Below, one piece after another: positions 42,301-51,789 of a DNA stretch of 64,000 bases. The notes beneath the pieces were generated by a model. That model was not told where the DNA came from. It made no database searches and saw only the letters and a program-made list of their open reading frames with translations. Within the stretch, counting starts at the first letter, position 1. Every line of letters begins with the position of its first letter. Origin of the DNA: Galbibacter sp. BG1 (GTDB lineage: Bacteria > Bacteroidota > Bacteroidia > Flavobacteriales > Flavobacteriaceae); contig NZ_CP058364.1 in NCBI RefSeq assembly GCF_013391805.1, positions 1,116,501 to 1,180,500 on the forward strand, in the 5' to 3' direction. The position numbers were made by a program, and so were the translations under genes.

Positions 42301-42458
42301 GGAGTTCCGTCTACTGTGGCAACAACACCAGATACCGTCTCTTGGAACGACAACATGTCGAGATTAGATGCTTTTACGAATAATGACAGCATACAAAAAC
42401 ACAGTAATAAGTAGGTTTCGTCCGGCGTCAAAATTTTAAGTAGCCATTGTTTTTTCAT
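39396..42458 (-). CDS. SusC/RagA-family TonB-dependent transporter
   Basis: The start ATG42458 (MKKQWLLKILTPDETYLLL) is preferred over upstream frame extension to 42509. It gives about 1020 residues. A carboxypeptidase-like domain (VSGVVATVDGTPLPGVAV) precedes the SusC signature DEVVVVGYGTQKKSDITGAV. A plug with VRIRGGTSINAGSDPLIVVDG and ASATAIYGSRGANGVIMVTT and a long barrel ending NVRSFTLGMNLKF complete it. It imports oligosaccharides with SusD. A LacI-type palindrome lies 61 bases upstream of the start. Confidence 0.93.
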   Translation of the reverse strand: MKKQWLLKILTPDETYLLLCFCMLSLFVKASNLDMLSFQETVSGVVATVDGTPLPGVAVTLKGTSTGVVTDFDGNYQINVNSDNPTLVFSYIGFTTKEISVNNQTTINVTLQEDVSQLDEVVVVGYGTQKKSDITGAVSSVKSEDLVAYPVQNAEQALQGRVAGVNIQTNNGGEPGAPLKIRIRGGTSINAGSDPLIVVDGFVGAQMPPAEDIASMEVLKDASATAIYGSRGANGVIMVTTKKGKVGKVSIELNSSYSLQEVTNELDMLNAEQFAQYRSSYSSSYVQGPANTDWQDEIYRAGAIANHQVSVSGATEDVNYYVSGTFFDQEGVVLGSDLNRFSFLSNVNVQATDKLKVGMNLFGNRISKDGVPTQTGSGGTGQADVISSIYRFAPDLGIYDANGDLTINSLGDDIDNPFAVATLNVNERTSDLFRANLFAELEIFKGLSFKTTFGFNTGNTMEGRFVPSTLLAGAGVGGEANITTSKSTDIISENYLTYDRTFGNHALTILGGYSYQKNKNEFSYAASQGFVTDNVSYRNLSGGAVYLRPNSGLSEIELVSMFGRLNYGFDDRYLITFTARRDGSSNFSKNNKYAFFPSGALAWNMSNESFLENSNTISNWKWRGSYGLTGNQAIPAYGTLARFSEIYTVIGENIVNSVAVTDFANDNLKWETSYQLNVGVDLGFFGNRLNTSFDYYNIETKDLLFSRPLPEYSGLENPTQTQNIGSLVNKGFEIFISSKNILNENFTWTTDFNISKNTNEITKLPDGEDIIYSSAPGHFLQGESQILREGEPVGAFFGYIYDGVIQAGNNIPQGFENQPGGELLRDIAGRNADGEIIDTPDGMVNSDDKTIIGDPNPDFTGGLNNTFTYKGLDLNIFFQTAIGGDILDYTLLELGSGDSNATTEVLNAWTPTNTNTNVPSAAVREKRITSRYIYDGSYVRLKNVSLGYSLPSQVVERLGVQNLRFYISGQNLLTFTDYPGLDPETSYRSNGGQGANTNLGLAYGNYPNVRSFTLGMNLKF

Positions 42459-42518
42459 ATTGATTAATTGTGAAATGTTAGTTAATTCTTCACAATAATA
42501 CAAAACCATAATTTAAAA

Positions 42519-42532
42519 TACAATCGATTGTA
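42519..42532. promoter_or_regulatory. LacI-type operator upstream of susC
   Basis: Perfect 14-bp palindrome TACAATCGATTGTA, identical to 43807-43820. It sits 61 bases before the susC start and next to the lacI-family gene. The even palindrome with a central CG is typical of LacI operators. Confidence 0.75.
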
Positions 42533-42630
42533 ATAAATAATTGATAAAAAAATGTGCGCTAGAACATGCAATCGTCAAAATAAGAAGTGTTTTGTAAGCA
42601 AATTAGCATTCAAGGCCTTGAGAAATCACA

Positions 42631-43650
42631 TCACCTCGAAGTGGACTGTCTTTTTATCAAGGTTGGACTCAGCGTAACTGTTTTTGCGGTGACATTAGAT
42701 TTACCTTCCTTTAAGCTATCAATCAATAAATTACATGCAATTTTACCGATATCATAACCGGACTGATCCACCGTGGAGAGCGCTGGCTCTATTACCGCAG
42801 ACATGGGCTCATTACTAAAACCTACAACAGCCACATCCTTTGGAACACTCTTCCCAGCCTCTTTTATTTTTTTCATAGCCCCAATAGCAGCCAAGTCATT
42901 TGCCGAGACAATCCCATCAACCTTCTTTTTGTAGTTCAAAATCTTTCCTGCCAACTCATAACCGTCCTCTTGGTTTAGCGTAGAAGTAAACACCAAATCT
43001 CTATCGAAAGGAATATCATTGAGTTTCAATGCAGCTTTATAACCTTTTAATCGGTTTTTATAGATATTCAGATTCTTTGGGCCAGAAAGGTGAGCAATAT
43101 TTCTACAACCTATATTTATGAGATGTTCTGTAGCCTCTAAAGATGCTTTATAATCATCGATTAAAACTTTGCTAGAGTCAATATCAGACAAGCTTCTATC
43201 AAAGAAAACCAATGGAATATTACTTTCATCGAATTTTTTTAGGTGTTCCGAATCGACTGTTTCCATAGACACAGAGATCAAAACGCCATCCACTCTATTG
43301 GATATTAAATTTCCCACAATTCTTTTTTCCCGCTCCAACTTCTCCATGGATTGTGCTATTACCACGTTGTAACCATGAGCGTAAGCTGCTTCCTCAATCC
43401 CAGCAATGGTGGAAGAAAAAAAGTGTCGGCTAATCCTAGGGACAATAACGCCTATAGTATTGGATTTGCTTTTTCTAAGGTTCGAAGCCAATAAATTGCG
43501 TTGATATCCAATCTCTTTTGCCTTTTTAAGAACTTTATCCTTTGTTTTCTGAGTGACTAAATTACTATCATTTAAAGCTCTCGAGACGGTAGAACTATCT
43601 ATTTTCAAGAGCTTGGCAATCTCATGAATCGTAGGCTTATTTTTTTTCAT
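42631..43650 (-). CDS. LacI-family transcriptional regulator of the uronate locus
   Basis: A 339-residue protein. The N-terminal HTH is TIHEIAKLLKIDSSTVSRAL with hinge helix LLASNLRKSKSNTIGVIVPR. A periplasmic-binding-protein-like effector domain follows (IVSANDLAAIGAMKKIKEAG, VVGFSNEPMSAVIEPALSTV). It is flanked by susC on one side and kduI on the other, both carrying the same palindrome. The effector is probably a sugar acid of the pathway such as KDG. This is inferred. Confidence 0.92.
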   Translation of the reverse strand: MKKNKPTIHEIAKLLKIDSSTVSRALNDSNLVTQKTKDKVLKKAKEIGYQRNLLASNLRKSKSNTIGVIVPRISRHFFSSTIAGIEEAAYAHGYNVVIAQSMEKLEREKRIVGNLISNRVDGVLISVSMETVDSEHLKKFDESNIPLVFFDRSLSDIDSSKVLIDDYKASLEATEHLINIGCRNIAHLSGPKNLNIYKNRLKGYKAALKLNDIPFDRDLVFTSTLNQEDGYELAGKILNYKKKVDGIVSANDLAAIGAMKKIKEAGKSVPKDVAVVGFSNEPMSAVIEPALSTVDQSGYDIGKIACNLLIDSLKEGKSNVTAKTVTLSPTLIKRQSTSR

Positions 43651-43806
43651 TAACGGGAACTAATTTACAAATGGTAGTAATTTACCTAATTGGCACTAAA
43701 GATAAATATTTCTTTTAAGTTTATTGTATTTGTATAATTACAACAAAAAAAAGCTCTCAATTATCAATTTCTTAAATTATTCACACTTAATAAATGTTAT
43801 AAATTA

Positions 43807-43820
43807 TACAATCGATTGTA
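43807..43820. promoter_or_regulatory. LacI-type operator upstream of kduI
   Basis: The same 14-bp palindrome TACAATCGATTGTA as at 42519, 61 bases before the kduI start. It ends 8 bases before the -7 box TAATTTTG (43829-43836), so it lies in the promoter spacer, where a bound repressor would block transcription. Confidence 0.78.
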
Positions 43821-43828
43821 AAAATATA

Positions 43829-43836
43829 TAATTTTG
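43829..43836 (+). promoter_or_regulatory. -7 box of the kduI promoter
   Basis: TAATTTTG fits TAnnTTTG and lies 45 bases upstream of the kduI start. The -33 region is poor, and the operator fills most of the spacer. Confidence 0.5.
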
Positions 43837-43881
43837 TTTACATTGCACTATAGATAATTGAATTTTGAATAAAACCATATT

Positions 43882-44715
43882 ATGATATATAACAGCAGAT
43901 ATGCTTCCAGTCCGAATGAAGTAAAACAAATGGACACTTCGGCGCTTCGCGAGACTTTTCTAATTGACGATTTAATGACTACGGATGAAATCAACCTTAC
44001 GTACTCCCATTACGATAGGTACATCGCCGGTTCTGCCGTACCCAAAAAACCTTTAAAACTAGAACCTATAGATCCGCTTAAAGCCGATTTCTTTCTAGAG
44101 AGAAGGGAGCTTGGTATTATAAATGTTGGTGCCAAAGGTGAAGTGACTGTAGATGGAGAAGTTTACATCTTAGAACATAAAGAAGCACTTTACGTTGGGA
44201 GAGGCAAAAAGGAAATTATTTTTAAAAGTACTGACCCCAAAAATCTGGCAAAATTTTATTTAAACTCTGCTCCTGCCCACAAGGAATATCCAACTAAAAA
44301 AGTTGGTATGAAAGAAGCAAACAAATTGGAGCTAGGATCATTAGAAACGGCAAACGACCGTACCGTAAACCAACTTATTATTGGGGGCATTGTAGAAACT
44401 TGCCAATTGCAAATGGGACTTACCGAGCTGAAAAAAGGAAGTGTTTGGAACACCATGCCAGCCCATGTACACGACCGAAGAATGGAAGTGTATTTTTATC
44501 TGGATGTGCCAGAAGACCAAGCTGTTTGTCATTTTATGGGGCAACCGCAAGAAACAAGGCATGTTTGGATGCATAATCACCAAGCCATTATTTCGCCACC
44601 TTGGTCTATCCACGCAGGGTCGGGAACTTCCAACTATAGTTTTATATGGGGAATGGCCGGCGAAAACTTGGATTATGCCGATATGGATAAAGCAGCAATT
44701 AAAGAATTGAGATAA
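43882..44715 (+). CDS. kduI: 5-dehydro-4-deoxy-D-glucuronate isomerase
   Basis: A 277-residue KduI protein, the usual family length. The cupin zinc site is seen in [20 protein letters not shown] (His, His, Glu) and [11 protein letters not shown] (His). Other family stretches are [20 protein letters not shown] and [16 protein letters not shown]. The enzyme converts 5-keto-4-deoxyuronate, formed from unsaturated uronate, to 2,5-diketo-3-deoxygluconate. It starts the rightward operon, with kduD 14 bases downstream. Confidence 0.95.
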   Translation: MIYNSRYASSPNEVKQMDTSALRETFLIDDLMTTDEINLTYSHYDRYIAGSAVPKKPLKLEPIDPLKADFFLERRELGIINVGAKGEVTVDGEVYILEHKEALYVGRGKKEIIFKSTDPKNLAKFYLNSAPAHKEYPTKKVGMKEANKLELGSLETANDRTVNQLIIGGIVETCQLQMGLTELKKGSVWNTMPAHVHDRRMEVYFYLDVPEDQAVCHFMGQPQETRHVWMHNHQAIISPPWSIHAGSGTSNYSFIWGMAGENLDYADMDKAAIKELR

Positions 44716-44729
44716 AACAATCGAAATAC

Positions 44730-45524
44730 ATGAGTTTATCACTATTTAATTTAGAAGGAAAAATTGCATTGGTTACGGGGGCAACCCATGGACTGGGAAT
44801 GGCTATGGCCATGCAATTGGGAAAAGCAGGCGCTACCATTGTCATAAATGGGAATTCATCCCAACAAAAAATAGACGATGCTATAACCGAATATAAAAAG
44901 GAAAATGTAACCGTTCACGGTTATAAGTTCGACGTTACTAATGAAGCAGAAGTCGCCAAGGCCATTACAGCTATTGAAAAAGAAGTGGGCAATATCGATA
45001 TTTTGGTTAACAATGCCGGGATTATTAAACGTATTCCGCTTGAAACCATGGAAGTAGACGATTTTAAAGAGGTGATAGATGTTGATTTGGTAGCTCCTTT
45101 TATAGTGTCGAAACACGTTGTAAAAGGAATGATAGCCAGAAAAAGCGGTAAAATAATCAATATCTGTTCCATGATGACGGAGCTAGGCAGAAATACCGTG
45201 GGGGCTTATGCAGCTGCTAAGGGCGGACTAAAAATGCTTACCAAAAACATGGCTACAGAATGGGCGAAACACAATATTCAGGTTAATGGCATTGGTCCGG
45301 GGTATTTTGCAACTTCCCAAACGGCACCAATCCGTGTGGATGGACACCCATTTAACGATTTCATAGTGAACAGAACTCCAGCCGCCAAGTGGGGTGATCC
45401 CGAAGATCTCGGTGGTGCCGCTATCTTTTTGGCTTCCGCAGCTAGTAATTTTGTAAACGGACATATTTTATATGTGGATGGCGGTATTTTAGCCACCATA
45501 GGTAAACCCTCAAACGAAGATTAA
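44730..45524 (+). CDS. kduD: 2-dehydro-3-deoxy-D-gluconate 5-dehydrogenase (SDR)
   Basis: A 264-residue short-chain dehydrogenase. It has VTGATHGLGMAMAMQLG (TGxxxGxG cofactor site), NNAGI, ICSMMTELG with GAYAAAKGGLKML (YxxxK catalytic pair), and the KduD-like end FVNGHILYVDGGILA. It reduces 2,5-diketo-3-deoxygluconate to KDG with NAD(P)H, the step after KduI. The KDG kinase and aldolase needed to finish the pathway are not in the window. Confidence 0.9.
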   Translation: MSLSLFNLEGKIALVTGATHGLGMAMAMQLGKAGATIVINGNSSQQKIDDAITEYKKENVTVHGYKFDVTNEAEVAKAITAIEKEVGNIDILVNNAGIIKRIPLETMEVDDFKEVIDVDLVAPFIVSKHVVKGMIARKSGKIINICSMMTELGRNTVGAYAAAKGGLKMLTKNMATEWAKHNIQVNGIGPGYFATSQTAPIRVDGHPFNDFIVNRTPAAKWGDPEDLGGAAIFLASAASNFVNGHILYVDGGILATIGKPSNED

Positions 45525-45543
45525 TAACATTTAGAAAGAGCAT

Positions 45544-45582
45544 GGTTAAAAGGGAAGAAACATCACTTTTCCCCTTTTAACC
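45544..45582 (+). other. Hairpin between kduD and the DUF4861 gene
   Basis: GGTTAAAAGGG (45544-45554) pairs with CCCTTTTAACC (45572-45582) around a loop of 17 bases. No T run follows, so it is not a clear terminator. It may tune the downstream gene or protect the kduID mRNA. Confidence 0.45.
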
Positions 45583-45615
45583 ACCATATTTCTTAACCAA
45601 TCAAAATTTATACTG

Positions 45616-46797
45616 ATGAAAATCTTTTTCTCTTCCATTTTGTGCTTTGCTTTAGCGTTTACTTCTTGCAATAAAAAAAGTGAAAGCATTATTGTAAAAG
45701 TTGAAAACCCGCTGCCAGTAGATCGTTCCAACGAAACGGTTGAAATTAAACTTGCCGATCTTCAGCTTACCGAGGTACAAAAAGCATATACCAACTGGGG
45801 CGTTAACGACGTTGTAACAGAAAAAGAACTCGTCTCTCAATTAATAGATCAAGACGGCGATGGCAATTGGGACTTGCTCATTTTTCAGCCAGAGGTAAAA
45901 GCTTCTTCAAAAATGGATTTTGAGATCTTTCCGAAGAAAGAAGCTTATCAAACAGATAGCGTTCCTACGTGCTACTCCCGCTTTGTGCCCGAACGTACCG
46001 ATGATTACGCATGGGAAAACGACCGGGTCGCCTTTAGAACCTATGGCCCAAAAGCTCAGAAAATGATTGAAGATAGCGTGCCAGGTGGAACTTTATCAAG
46101 CGGAATGGATGCTTGGTTGAAAAGAGTCGAGTATCCCATTATCAATAAATGGTACGAAAAATATGTTTCTGGAACGGGGACGTATCACGAAGATACGGGA
46201 GAAGGCCTCGATAATTTTCATGTTGGAAAAAGTAGAGGTATTGGCGGTATTGCCAAAAAAGCAGACACGACCTATTACTACTCCAAAAACTTTACCTCTT
46301 GGAAAACAATTACTACCGGACCATTACGTACAAGTTTTGTTTTGCAATATGCTGATTGGGACGCTTCTGGAAAATCTATTTCCGAAGAAAAACATATTTC
46401 CCTAGACCGCGGTCAGAATCTATCAAAATTTGAGCTTAAAATTAACGGTGTTTCTTCCATCTCTACGGGAATTACACTGCACGAAAAAAAAGGGGTTACG
46501 ACTACCAATAAAGAAAACGGATGGATGAGCTACTGGGAGCCTCATGACGGTTCTGAATTGGGACTAGGCATTGTTACCAAACCAAAAAACATCATAGCTT
46601 TCGATAAGTACGATACCACGCTAAAAGACGAAAGCAACCTTTATGCAGAATTAGAATTGGAAAATGGAGAGGTTATCTATTATGCCGGTTTTGGATGGAA
46701 AAAAAGTAAGCAATTTCAAAATCAAAAAGAATGGGAAACTTATCTAGCCGATTTTGCCCAAAAAGTAAACAACCCTCTAAAAGTTACTTTGCCGTAA
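45616..46797 (+). CDS. DUF4861-domain lipoprotein
   Basis: A 393-residue protein with lipobox [11 protein letters not shown]. It has an early beta domain ([17 protein letters not shown]) and the family stretch [27 protein letters not shown], with GIGGIAKK and TTGPLRTSF further on. DUF4861 proteins recur in loci for uronate glycans such as ulvan and pectin, and a role in modifying or cutting unsaturated oligosaccharides has been suggested. Here it follows kduD. The exact reaction is unknown. Its 3' end overlaps the next gene (opposite strand) by 14 bases. Confidence 0.8.
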   Translation: MKIFFSSILCFALAFTSCNKKSESIIVKVENPLPVDRSNETVEIKLADLQLTEVQKAYTNWGVNDVVTEKELVSQLIDQDGDGNWDLLIFQPEVKASSKMDFEIFPKKEAYQTDSVPTCYSRFVPERTDDYAWENDRVAFRTYGPKAQKMIEDSVPGGTLSSGMDAWLKRVEYPIINKWYEKYVSGTGTYHEDTGEGLDNFHVGKSRGIGGIAKKADTTYYYSKNFTSWKTITTGPLRTSFVLQYADWDASGKSISEEKHISLDRGQNLSKFELKINGVSSISTGITLHEKKGVTTTNKENGWMSYWEPHDGSELGLGIVTKPKNIIAFDKYDTTLKDESNLYAELELENGEVIYYAGFGWKKSKQFQNQKEWETYLADFAQKVNNPLKVTLP

Positions 46798-47812
46798 CTT
46801 TTAAAGGTTGAGCGAAAATCCCGCTCAAAATTTCATAAGATTTTAAACGTGCCCCATGATCGTAAATATGAGACACCGCGATGATTTCTTTTACCTCTGT
46901 AGCTTTAATAAACTTAGAAAGCTCTTTTTCTATAGTTTCCTTTGAGCCTATAAAAGTAAAGTACATCATATTTTTAATCATAGCCTCTTGGTCGGGGGTC
47001 CAAACCTCATCCATGGTATCTATAGGCGGCGGTAATGGGCGGCGTGTATTGGTTATAATTCCCATTGCAAATTGATAAAGGCTGGTAGCTAGACGATGTG
47101 CTTCTTCATCTGTATCGGCCGCAATTATATTTACACAGGCCATGGCATAGGGATCTTTAAGCTTTTCAGAAGGTTTAAATTCATTTTTATAAATATCGAG
47201 TGCGTTGAATAATTGTGCTGGTGCAAAATGGCTCGCAAAAGCATATGGAAGACCTTTTTTCGCCGCCAAATCTGCACTAAAAGTACTCGACCCTAATAAG
47301 TAAATAGGAATATCCAAGCCTTCCCCGGGAATTGCCCGAACCTTGGAATCTTCATTTTCCGAAGAAAAATAACTCTGTAATTCCTCAATGTCGTTAGGAA
47401 AATCCTGTACGCTTTCTTGCTTTCCCCTTCTTAATGCTTGCGCCGTTAATTGGTCGGTTCCTGGAGCCCTTCCCAATCCTAAATCAATTCTATTGGGGTA
47501 CAAAGTGGCCAAGGTTCCAAATTGTTCTGCCACAATTAAAGGAGCGTGGTTGGGCAACATAACCCCACCAGAACCTATTCTCATTTTAGAAGTGCCTTGT
47601 GCCAAATACCCCAGTAAAACCACAGTAGCAGAACTTACCAGACTTTCCATATTATGGTGTTCGGACACCCAAAATCTATAGTAGCCTAATTCTTCTGTAC
47701 GACGTGCCAAATCTAAGCTGTTTTGCATAGCTTGCAGCGGGGAACTCCCTTGTGTTACTGGGACTAAATCTAAAACTGAAAATTTTGTGTTTTGTGCTAT
47801 ATGTTGAGACAT
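46784..47812 (-). CDS. Luciferase-like (LLM class) flavin-dependent oxidoreductase
   Basis: A 342-residue protein of the bacterial luciferase-like TIM barrel family. It has [76 protein letters not shown] and [12 protein letters not shown]. Such proteins use reduced flavin for oxidation of small molecules; the substrate is unknown. It is convergent with the DUF4861 gene and not part of the glycan operon. Confidence 0.88.
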   Translation of the reverse strand: MSQHIAQNTKFSVLDLVPVTQGSSPLQAMQNSLDLARRTEELGYYRFWVSEHHNMESLVSSATVVLLGYLAQGTSKMRIGSGGVMLPNHAPLIVAEQFGTLATLYPNRIDLGLGRAPGTDQLTAQALRRGKQESVQDFPNDIEELQSYFSSENEDSKVRAIPGEGLDIPIYLLGSSTFSADLAAKKGLPYAFASHFAPAQLFNALDIYKNEFKPSEKLKDPYAMACVNIIAADTDEEAHRLATSLYQFAMGIITNTRRPLPPPIDTMDEVWTPDQEAMIKNMMYFTFIGSKETIEKELSKFIKATEVKEIIAVSHIYDHGARLKSYEILSGIFAQPLKVTAK

Positions 47813-47897
47813 TACTATTTCTATTTTGTATTGAAAAGTGTATAAAAAGAAGTCGGTTTCAACCTTCTTTACTTACAAATTAAAGTGTAAAAAACCA

Positions 47898-50426
47898 TTA
47901 GTCCCGAATGGGCCGGTAGATAGGTTCTATGGCTTTAGTATCACCCACAACGTCTTCAATTTCTTTTAAAATGTATTGCAAATGCGCTCTTGCTATATCG
48001 TCGGACACGCTGGGCAAGACATTCGTAATCCTCCGCTTAAGGTTAATTAGGTTATTGAGCGCCAATGACCGTATGTCGGTATTGTACGTTTTTTCCTTGG
48101 ATAATTGTGCCATAAGTCCAACCATCGCGCTTTCAGCTTCATTGGGCTTGTACAAGGCAATCATATCAGCAACATATGTTTTTTGAAGCCGCCGCTGGTA
48201 ATCGGTGGGGTTGTAAAAAACATCCAAATCGCTCCATATGTAATTACTTATGTCGCTTAAGTATTCTTCGGGAGTGTACGGATCAGTAAAACTATAGCGA
48301 TCTGCCACAAAAGAAATCCTACTCATCCTGCTACCCCCCAGCAGCGTCATCATTAAACTTTCCATAAGCTCGGTTGTGGGCGCTTTGCTATTGGGTTCTT
48401 CTATTTTATTAAGAATGCTGCTTTCCAGAAGCCATTCGGGTTCCTCAAAGAGATAGGTATTTAAAAACGTTAATGCTTCCTTTTGTTTTCCTTTGGAAAC
48501 GGCTCTGTACACATCGCCTTCGTCGCTTCTTGATTTGGGGGTTACATAAATTCCCCCAATATTCTTGGCAACATGAAATAGGTAATTGCTGTATTGCTTT
48601 AAAAGATTTTTGTAAATCTCATCCAAATCTTTATAATCTCCATCGGGACTGGTTTCTGTCCAGGCTTCCAAGTTGGGGATTACCCGTTTTAAATTTTCTA
48701 TCCCATAATAAGAGGCCACCATAGCGTTATCCCCTAAATCTTCGGTTTGAGACCGCGGATCGAAATCTTTACCCTCCCCCCCGAACCAAAGCCTGGGATT
48801 AGTTCGTACACTATCCGCTACCCATTTATTGAGAATTTCTTTTTCTTCTTCTGAAGACAAACTATCTGGAAATGCTGAATAACCCCATTGTATTGCCCAC
48901 TTGTCGTAATCGTTGATGCGGGGCATTAAATTTTCTACGGAAACACTGTCTTCTGGTTGAGCCACATAATTAAAACGGGCATAATCCATAATCGAACTGG
49001 TATGTCCGTTCTCGGTAAGCCAGTCGTTATCCCTTAAGCGTTCCACTGGCGTGGCATGGCTCGCTCCTATATTATGCCTAAGGCCTAAGGTGTGGCCAAC
49101 TTCGTGAGAAGACACAAACCGAATGAGCTCCCCCATTAATTCATCATCAAAGGTCATTTTTCGCGCGCGTTCGTCTACTGCCCCTGCTTGAATCATGTAC
49201 CAGTTGTGCAGCAAATTCATAAGGTTGTGGTACCAGCCCATATGACTTTCCAGTATTTCTCCACTCCGGGGATCGATAATATTAGGGCCGTAAGCGTTTT
49301 TAGACGGAGACGCAAAATACCTCAAGACCGAATAGCGGGCGTCTTCCAAACTCATGCTATCGTTATCTTCTGGCCACTCTTTTCCTACAATGGCATTTTT
49401 AAAGCCCGCTTGTTCAAAAGCTACTTGCCAATCGTTAATTCCCTGTATTAAATATTTACGCCACTTTTTTGGGGTTGCAGGATCTATATAATAAACTATT
49501 TGCTTTTTTGGCTCCACCAATACTCCACGCTTCCATTTCTCCAAATCCTCTTCTTTTGGTTCCATTCTCCAGCGATGTATGTAAATGTTTTTATCTACTT
49601 TTTGTTGATCGTCTTCATACAAATAGTAAGAACTTGCAAAATATCCCACCCGCGGATCATAAAACCGCTTTTTCATAGGTTCTTTAGGCAACAGTATAAA
49701 CGAATTGTTAAGCTCCACCGTAACTACGCCAGAAAGCATTGCCGCCGGTAAGCTTTTCTTATGGTCTTTAGACACCTTCGCATTGAACGTTTTTACCGTT
49801 TTAATTTCTGTATTTATTGGGTAGGTTTTTATCTCTTGAATGTACGACCTGTCCTTTTCCAAAGTGGTGAGGCCGTACATATCTTTTTGTGAAGAACTTA
49901 AAGACAACAAATTGTTTTCCCCATTTATAAAATCTGTTACCTCGATTACCGAAGCATTTCCTTCTTTATTTCGTGCCTTAACTTCAAAAGCTTCTAAAAT
50001 GGGGGTAACATTAGAATTGTTTACCGCTTTGGCAATAGCATCATCTTCTCCAGCTTCGCTTACAAAGGTGGAAACTCGCAAAAAAAGTTTATTGGAAGGA
50101 CCTTTTTCAAAAAAAATGGTTTTCTCCCCAATCTCTTCTCCACCGTAATTTCCAGCACCTCCTGGAGTTTTCACAAATCTGGAAACTACCAACATTTCAC
50201 GGTTCAACAGGGAGTCTGCGATTTCAAAAAAGAATTTATCTCCAACTTTGTATACTTTAAAAAGACCCTTTTGGACGGTTGCATCGCTCGGTATTACTTT
50301 ATCGATGGAGGCAACTTCTGATGAAGTAAAGGAATTATCTTGGGCTGATTTTGAAACGCCACAAGCAGTTGCTACCAAAATAAGCAACAAAAAAAACACA
50401 TTCCTTTTTAAAAAATTTACACTCAT
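47898..50426 (-). CDS. Zinc-dependent metalloprotease (DUF5117/DUF5118), lipoprotein
   Basis: From ATG50426 about 842 residues (the frame is open 8 codons further); this start puts the lipobox LLILVATACG in place. Domains are a DUF5118-like start, a DUF5117 region (GGEEIGEKTIFFEKGPSNKL), and the zinc site SSHEVGHTLGLRHNIGAS (HExxHxxGxxH). A Met-turn-like IMDYARFNYVAQPEDS follows. It is a large metzincin-like periplasmic protease common in Bacteroidetes. Its substrate is unknown. Confidence 0.87.
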   Translation of the reverse strand: MSVNFLKRNVFFLLLILVATACGVSKSAQDNSFTSSEVASIDKVIPSDATVQKGLFKVYKVGDKFFFEIADSLLNREMLVVSRFVKTPGGAGNYGGEEIGEKTIFFEKGPSNKLFLRVSTFVSEAGEDDAIAKAVNNSNVTPILEAFEVKARNKEGNASVIEVTDFINGENNLLSLSSSQKDMYGLTTLEKDRSYIQEIKTYPINTEIKTVKTFNAKVSKDHKKSLPAAMLSGVVTVELNNSFILLPKEPMKKRFYDPRVGYFASSYYLYEDDQQKVDKNIYIHRWRMEPKEEDLEKWKRGVLVEPKKQIVYYIDPATPKKWRKYLIQGINDWQVAFEQAGFKNAIVGKEWPEDNDSMSLEDARYSVLRYFASPSKNAYGPNIIDPRSGEILESHMGWYHNLMNLLHNWYMIQAGAVDERARKMTFDDELMGELIRFVSSHEVGHTLGLRHNIGASHATPVERLRDNDWLTENGHTSSIMDYARFNYVAQPEDSVSVENLMPRINDYDKWAIQWGYSAFPDSLSSEEEKEILNKWVADSVRTNPRLWFGGEGKDFDPRSQTEDLGDNAMVASYYGIENLKRVIPNLEAWTETSPDGDYKDLDEIYKNLLKQYSNYLFHVAKNIGGIYVTPKSRSDEGDVYRAVSKGKQKEALTFLNTYLFEEPEWLLESSILNKIEEPNSKAPTTELMESLMMTLLGGSRMSRISFVADRYSFTDPYTPEEYLSDISNYIWSDLDVFYNPTDYQRRLQKTYVADMIALYKPNEAESAMVGLMAQLSKEKTYNTDIRSLALNNLINLKRRITNVLPSVSDDIARAHLQYILKEIEDVVGDTKAIEPIYRPIRD

Positions 50427-50450
50427 AATTGTAATGCATACTAATTTCAA

Positions 50451-50706
50451 ATAACCGTTTTTAGGTGATCTTGGTATTTGATGGTTTAGCCTTACGCTAG
50501 AGCAGGTTTTTAAAGATACAGAAATTGGAAGAAAAAATAAATATTGATTAGCAATGCGTTAACAATTTATCCTGAAGCTTAACAGAAGATTGGCATTCGG
50601 AAATATTAAAAATAAAATAATTTAGAAAATTTCATTTTAATAAGGTAACTTCATTTTTTATACCCGTTTAATGATCGTTTAAAATTTTTGATCAAGTTTA
50701 TGAAAT
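50451..50706. other. Divergent intergenic region
   Basis: 256 AT-rich bases between the divergent metalloprotease and DUF4421 genes. Promoters for both must lie here, but no clear TAnnTTTG box with a good partner was found. No gene was seen. Confidence 0.4.
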
Positions 50707-51708
50707 ATGTCTTTATTATTGAAAACCTGTAAATATCTAATTTTATTCTTTCTCACCAATTGCTTTTACAGCGTATGGGCGCAAGAAAAAGATACCGATT
50801 CTGTAGCAAAATTAACGGGATACAAAATTCAATATCCAGACAGAATAACCATTCGAATGGGTCTTACCGATGATTTTAATTCCTATGAAATTTCTGACCC
50901 AGCAACTAATTTCGATATTTTATTACTTCCCAATCAAGAGTTGCGTTCTAATTTCTCGCTCCTGTTCCGCTTTGTGGAAATAAACATCGGCTACACACCG
51001 CCATTTTTAAAGTTTAACGACGATAATGAGCAAAAAGGAAAAACAACCTATTTTAATTTAGGGACACGTTTTTACATCAAGAAGTGGATGCAGGATTTTG
51101 AATGGACAAAAACACAGGGATTTTATGTCAATTTACCGGATAATGATCCACAAACGAATGATAATATTCTTTTTCCCGATTTTAAGGTTACCCGTGTCGG
51201 CGGTAACACTTCCTATATCTTTAATGAAAACTTTTCCTTTAGAACCATTTTTAAACAAAACGAATGGCAGCAGTTAAGTGCCGGGAGCTTTGTGCCTACC
51301 TTAAGTTATTTTTATTCTAGGATATCCAACGGCACTTCAGCAAAAGATAAAGTATTCGACATTACCATTGGGCCTGCTTATTTTTACAACTGGGTATTAA
51401 ACAAGAGGTTTATTATTACTTCTGGCGCCTTGGTAGGTATAGGTTACAGCCACATAAATCCCAGTGAAGGTGATAGCTCTGGGGGCGCAAATTATCAAAC
51501 GGGGCTAACTTTAGGCCTTGGGTACAACATCGCCGGCTTTTTTACGGGAATAAACGCCAATTACAGGGCATTTTACCATAATACCTCAGAAAATTATGAT
51601 CTTAAAGATCAGCACAGCTTTTTAGAATTTCATATTGGCTACCGTTTTAAAGCACCCAAGAAACTAATAGAGAAAACAAACCAACTGGAAAATTTAATAA
51701 AGAAATAA
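50707..51708 (+). CDS. DUF4421-family outer membrane protein
   Basis: A 333-residue protein with a signal peptide (ILFFLTNCFYSVWAQ). It then has RITIRMGLTDDFNSYEIS and NLGTRFYIKKWMQDFEWTKT, matching DUF4421. The repeated beta-hairpin patterns with aromatic ends (for example SYFYSRISNGTSAKD and FLEFHIGYRFKAP) indicate a small outer membrane barrel. No function is known for the family. Confidence 0.75.
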   Translation: MSLLLKTCKYLILFFLTNCFYSVWAQEKDTDSVAKLTGYKIQYPDRITIRMGLTDDFNSYEISDPATNFDILLLPNQELRSNFSLLFRFVEINIGYTPPFLKFNDDNEQKGKTTYFNLGTRFYIKKWMQDFEWTKTQGFYVNLPDNDPQTNDNILFPDFKVTRVGGNTSYIFNENFSFRTIFKQNEWQQLSAGSFVPTLSYFYSRISNGTSAKDKVFDITIGPAYFYNWVLNKRFIITSGALVGIGYSHINPSEGDSSGGANYQTGLTLGLGYNIAGFFTGINANYRAFYHNTSENYDLKDQHSFLEFHIGYRFKAPKKLIEKTNQLENLIKK

Positions 51709-51725
51709 TCACAAGGTCTTACATA

Positions 51726-51758
51726 AAAAAACAGCTACTTCAAGAAGCAGCTGTTTTT
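51726..51758. terminator. Bidirectional terminator
   Basis: AAAAACAGCT-A-CTT pairs with AAG-C-AGCTGTTTTT around CAAG, with one mismatch. The arms end in A and T runs, so it can serve both convergent genes (DUF4421 and superoxide dismutase). Confidence 0.75.
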
Positions 51759-51789
51759 ACAATAATGCATTTTACCTATAAAATTCGCA

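Noticed and set aside
45543-45582. Terminator after kduD
   Set aside because: The hairpin has no following T run, and the downstream gene belongs to the same pathway, so it was kept only as a hairpin.
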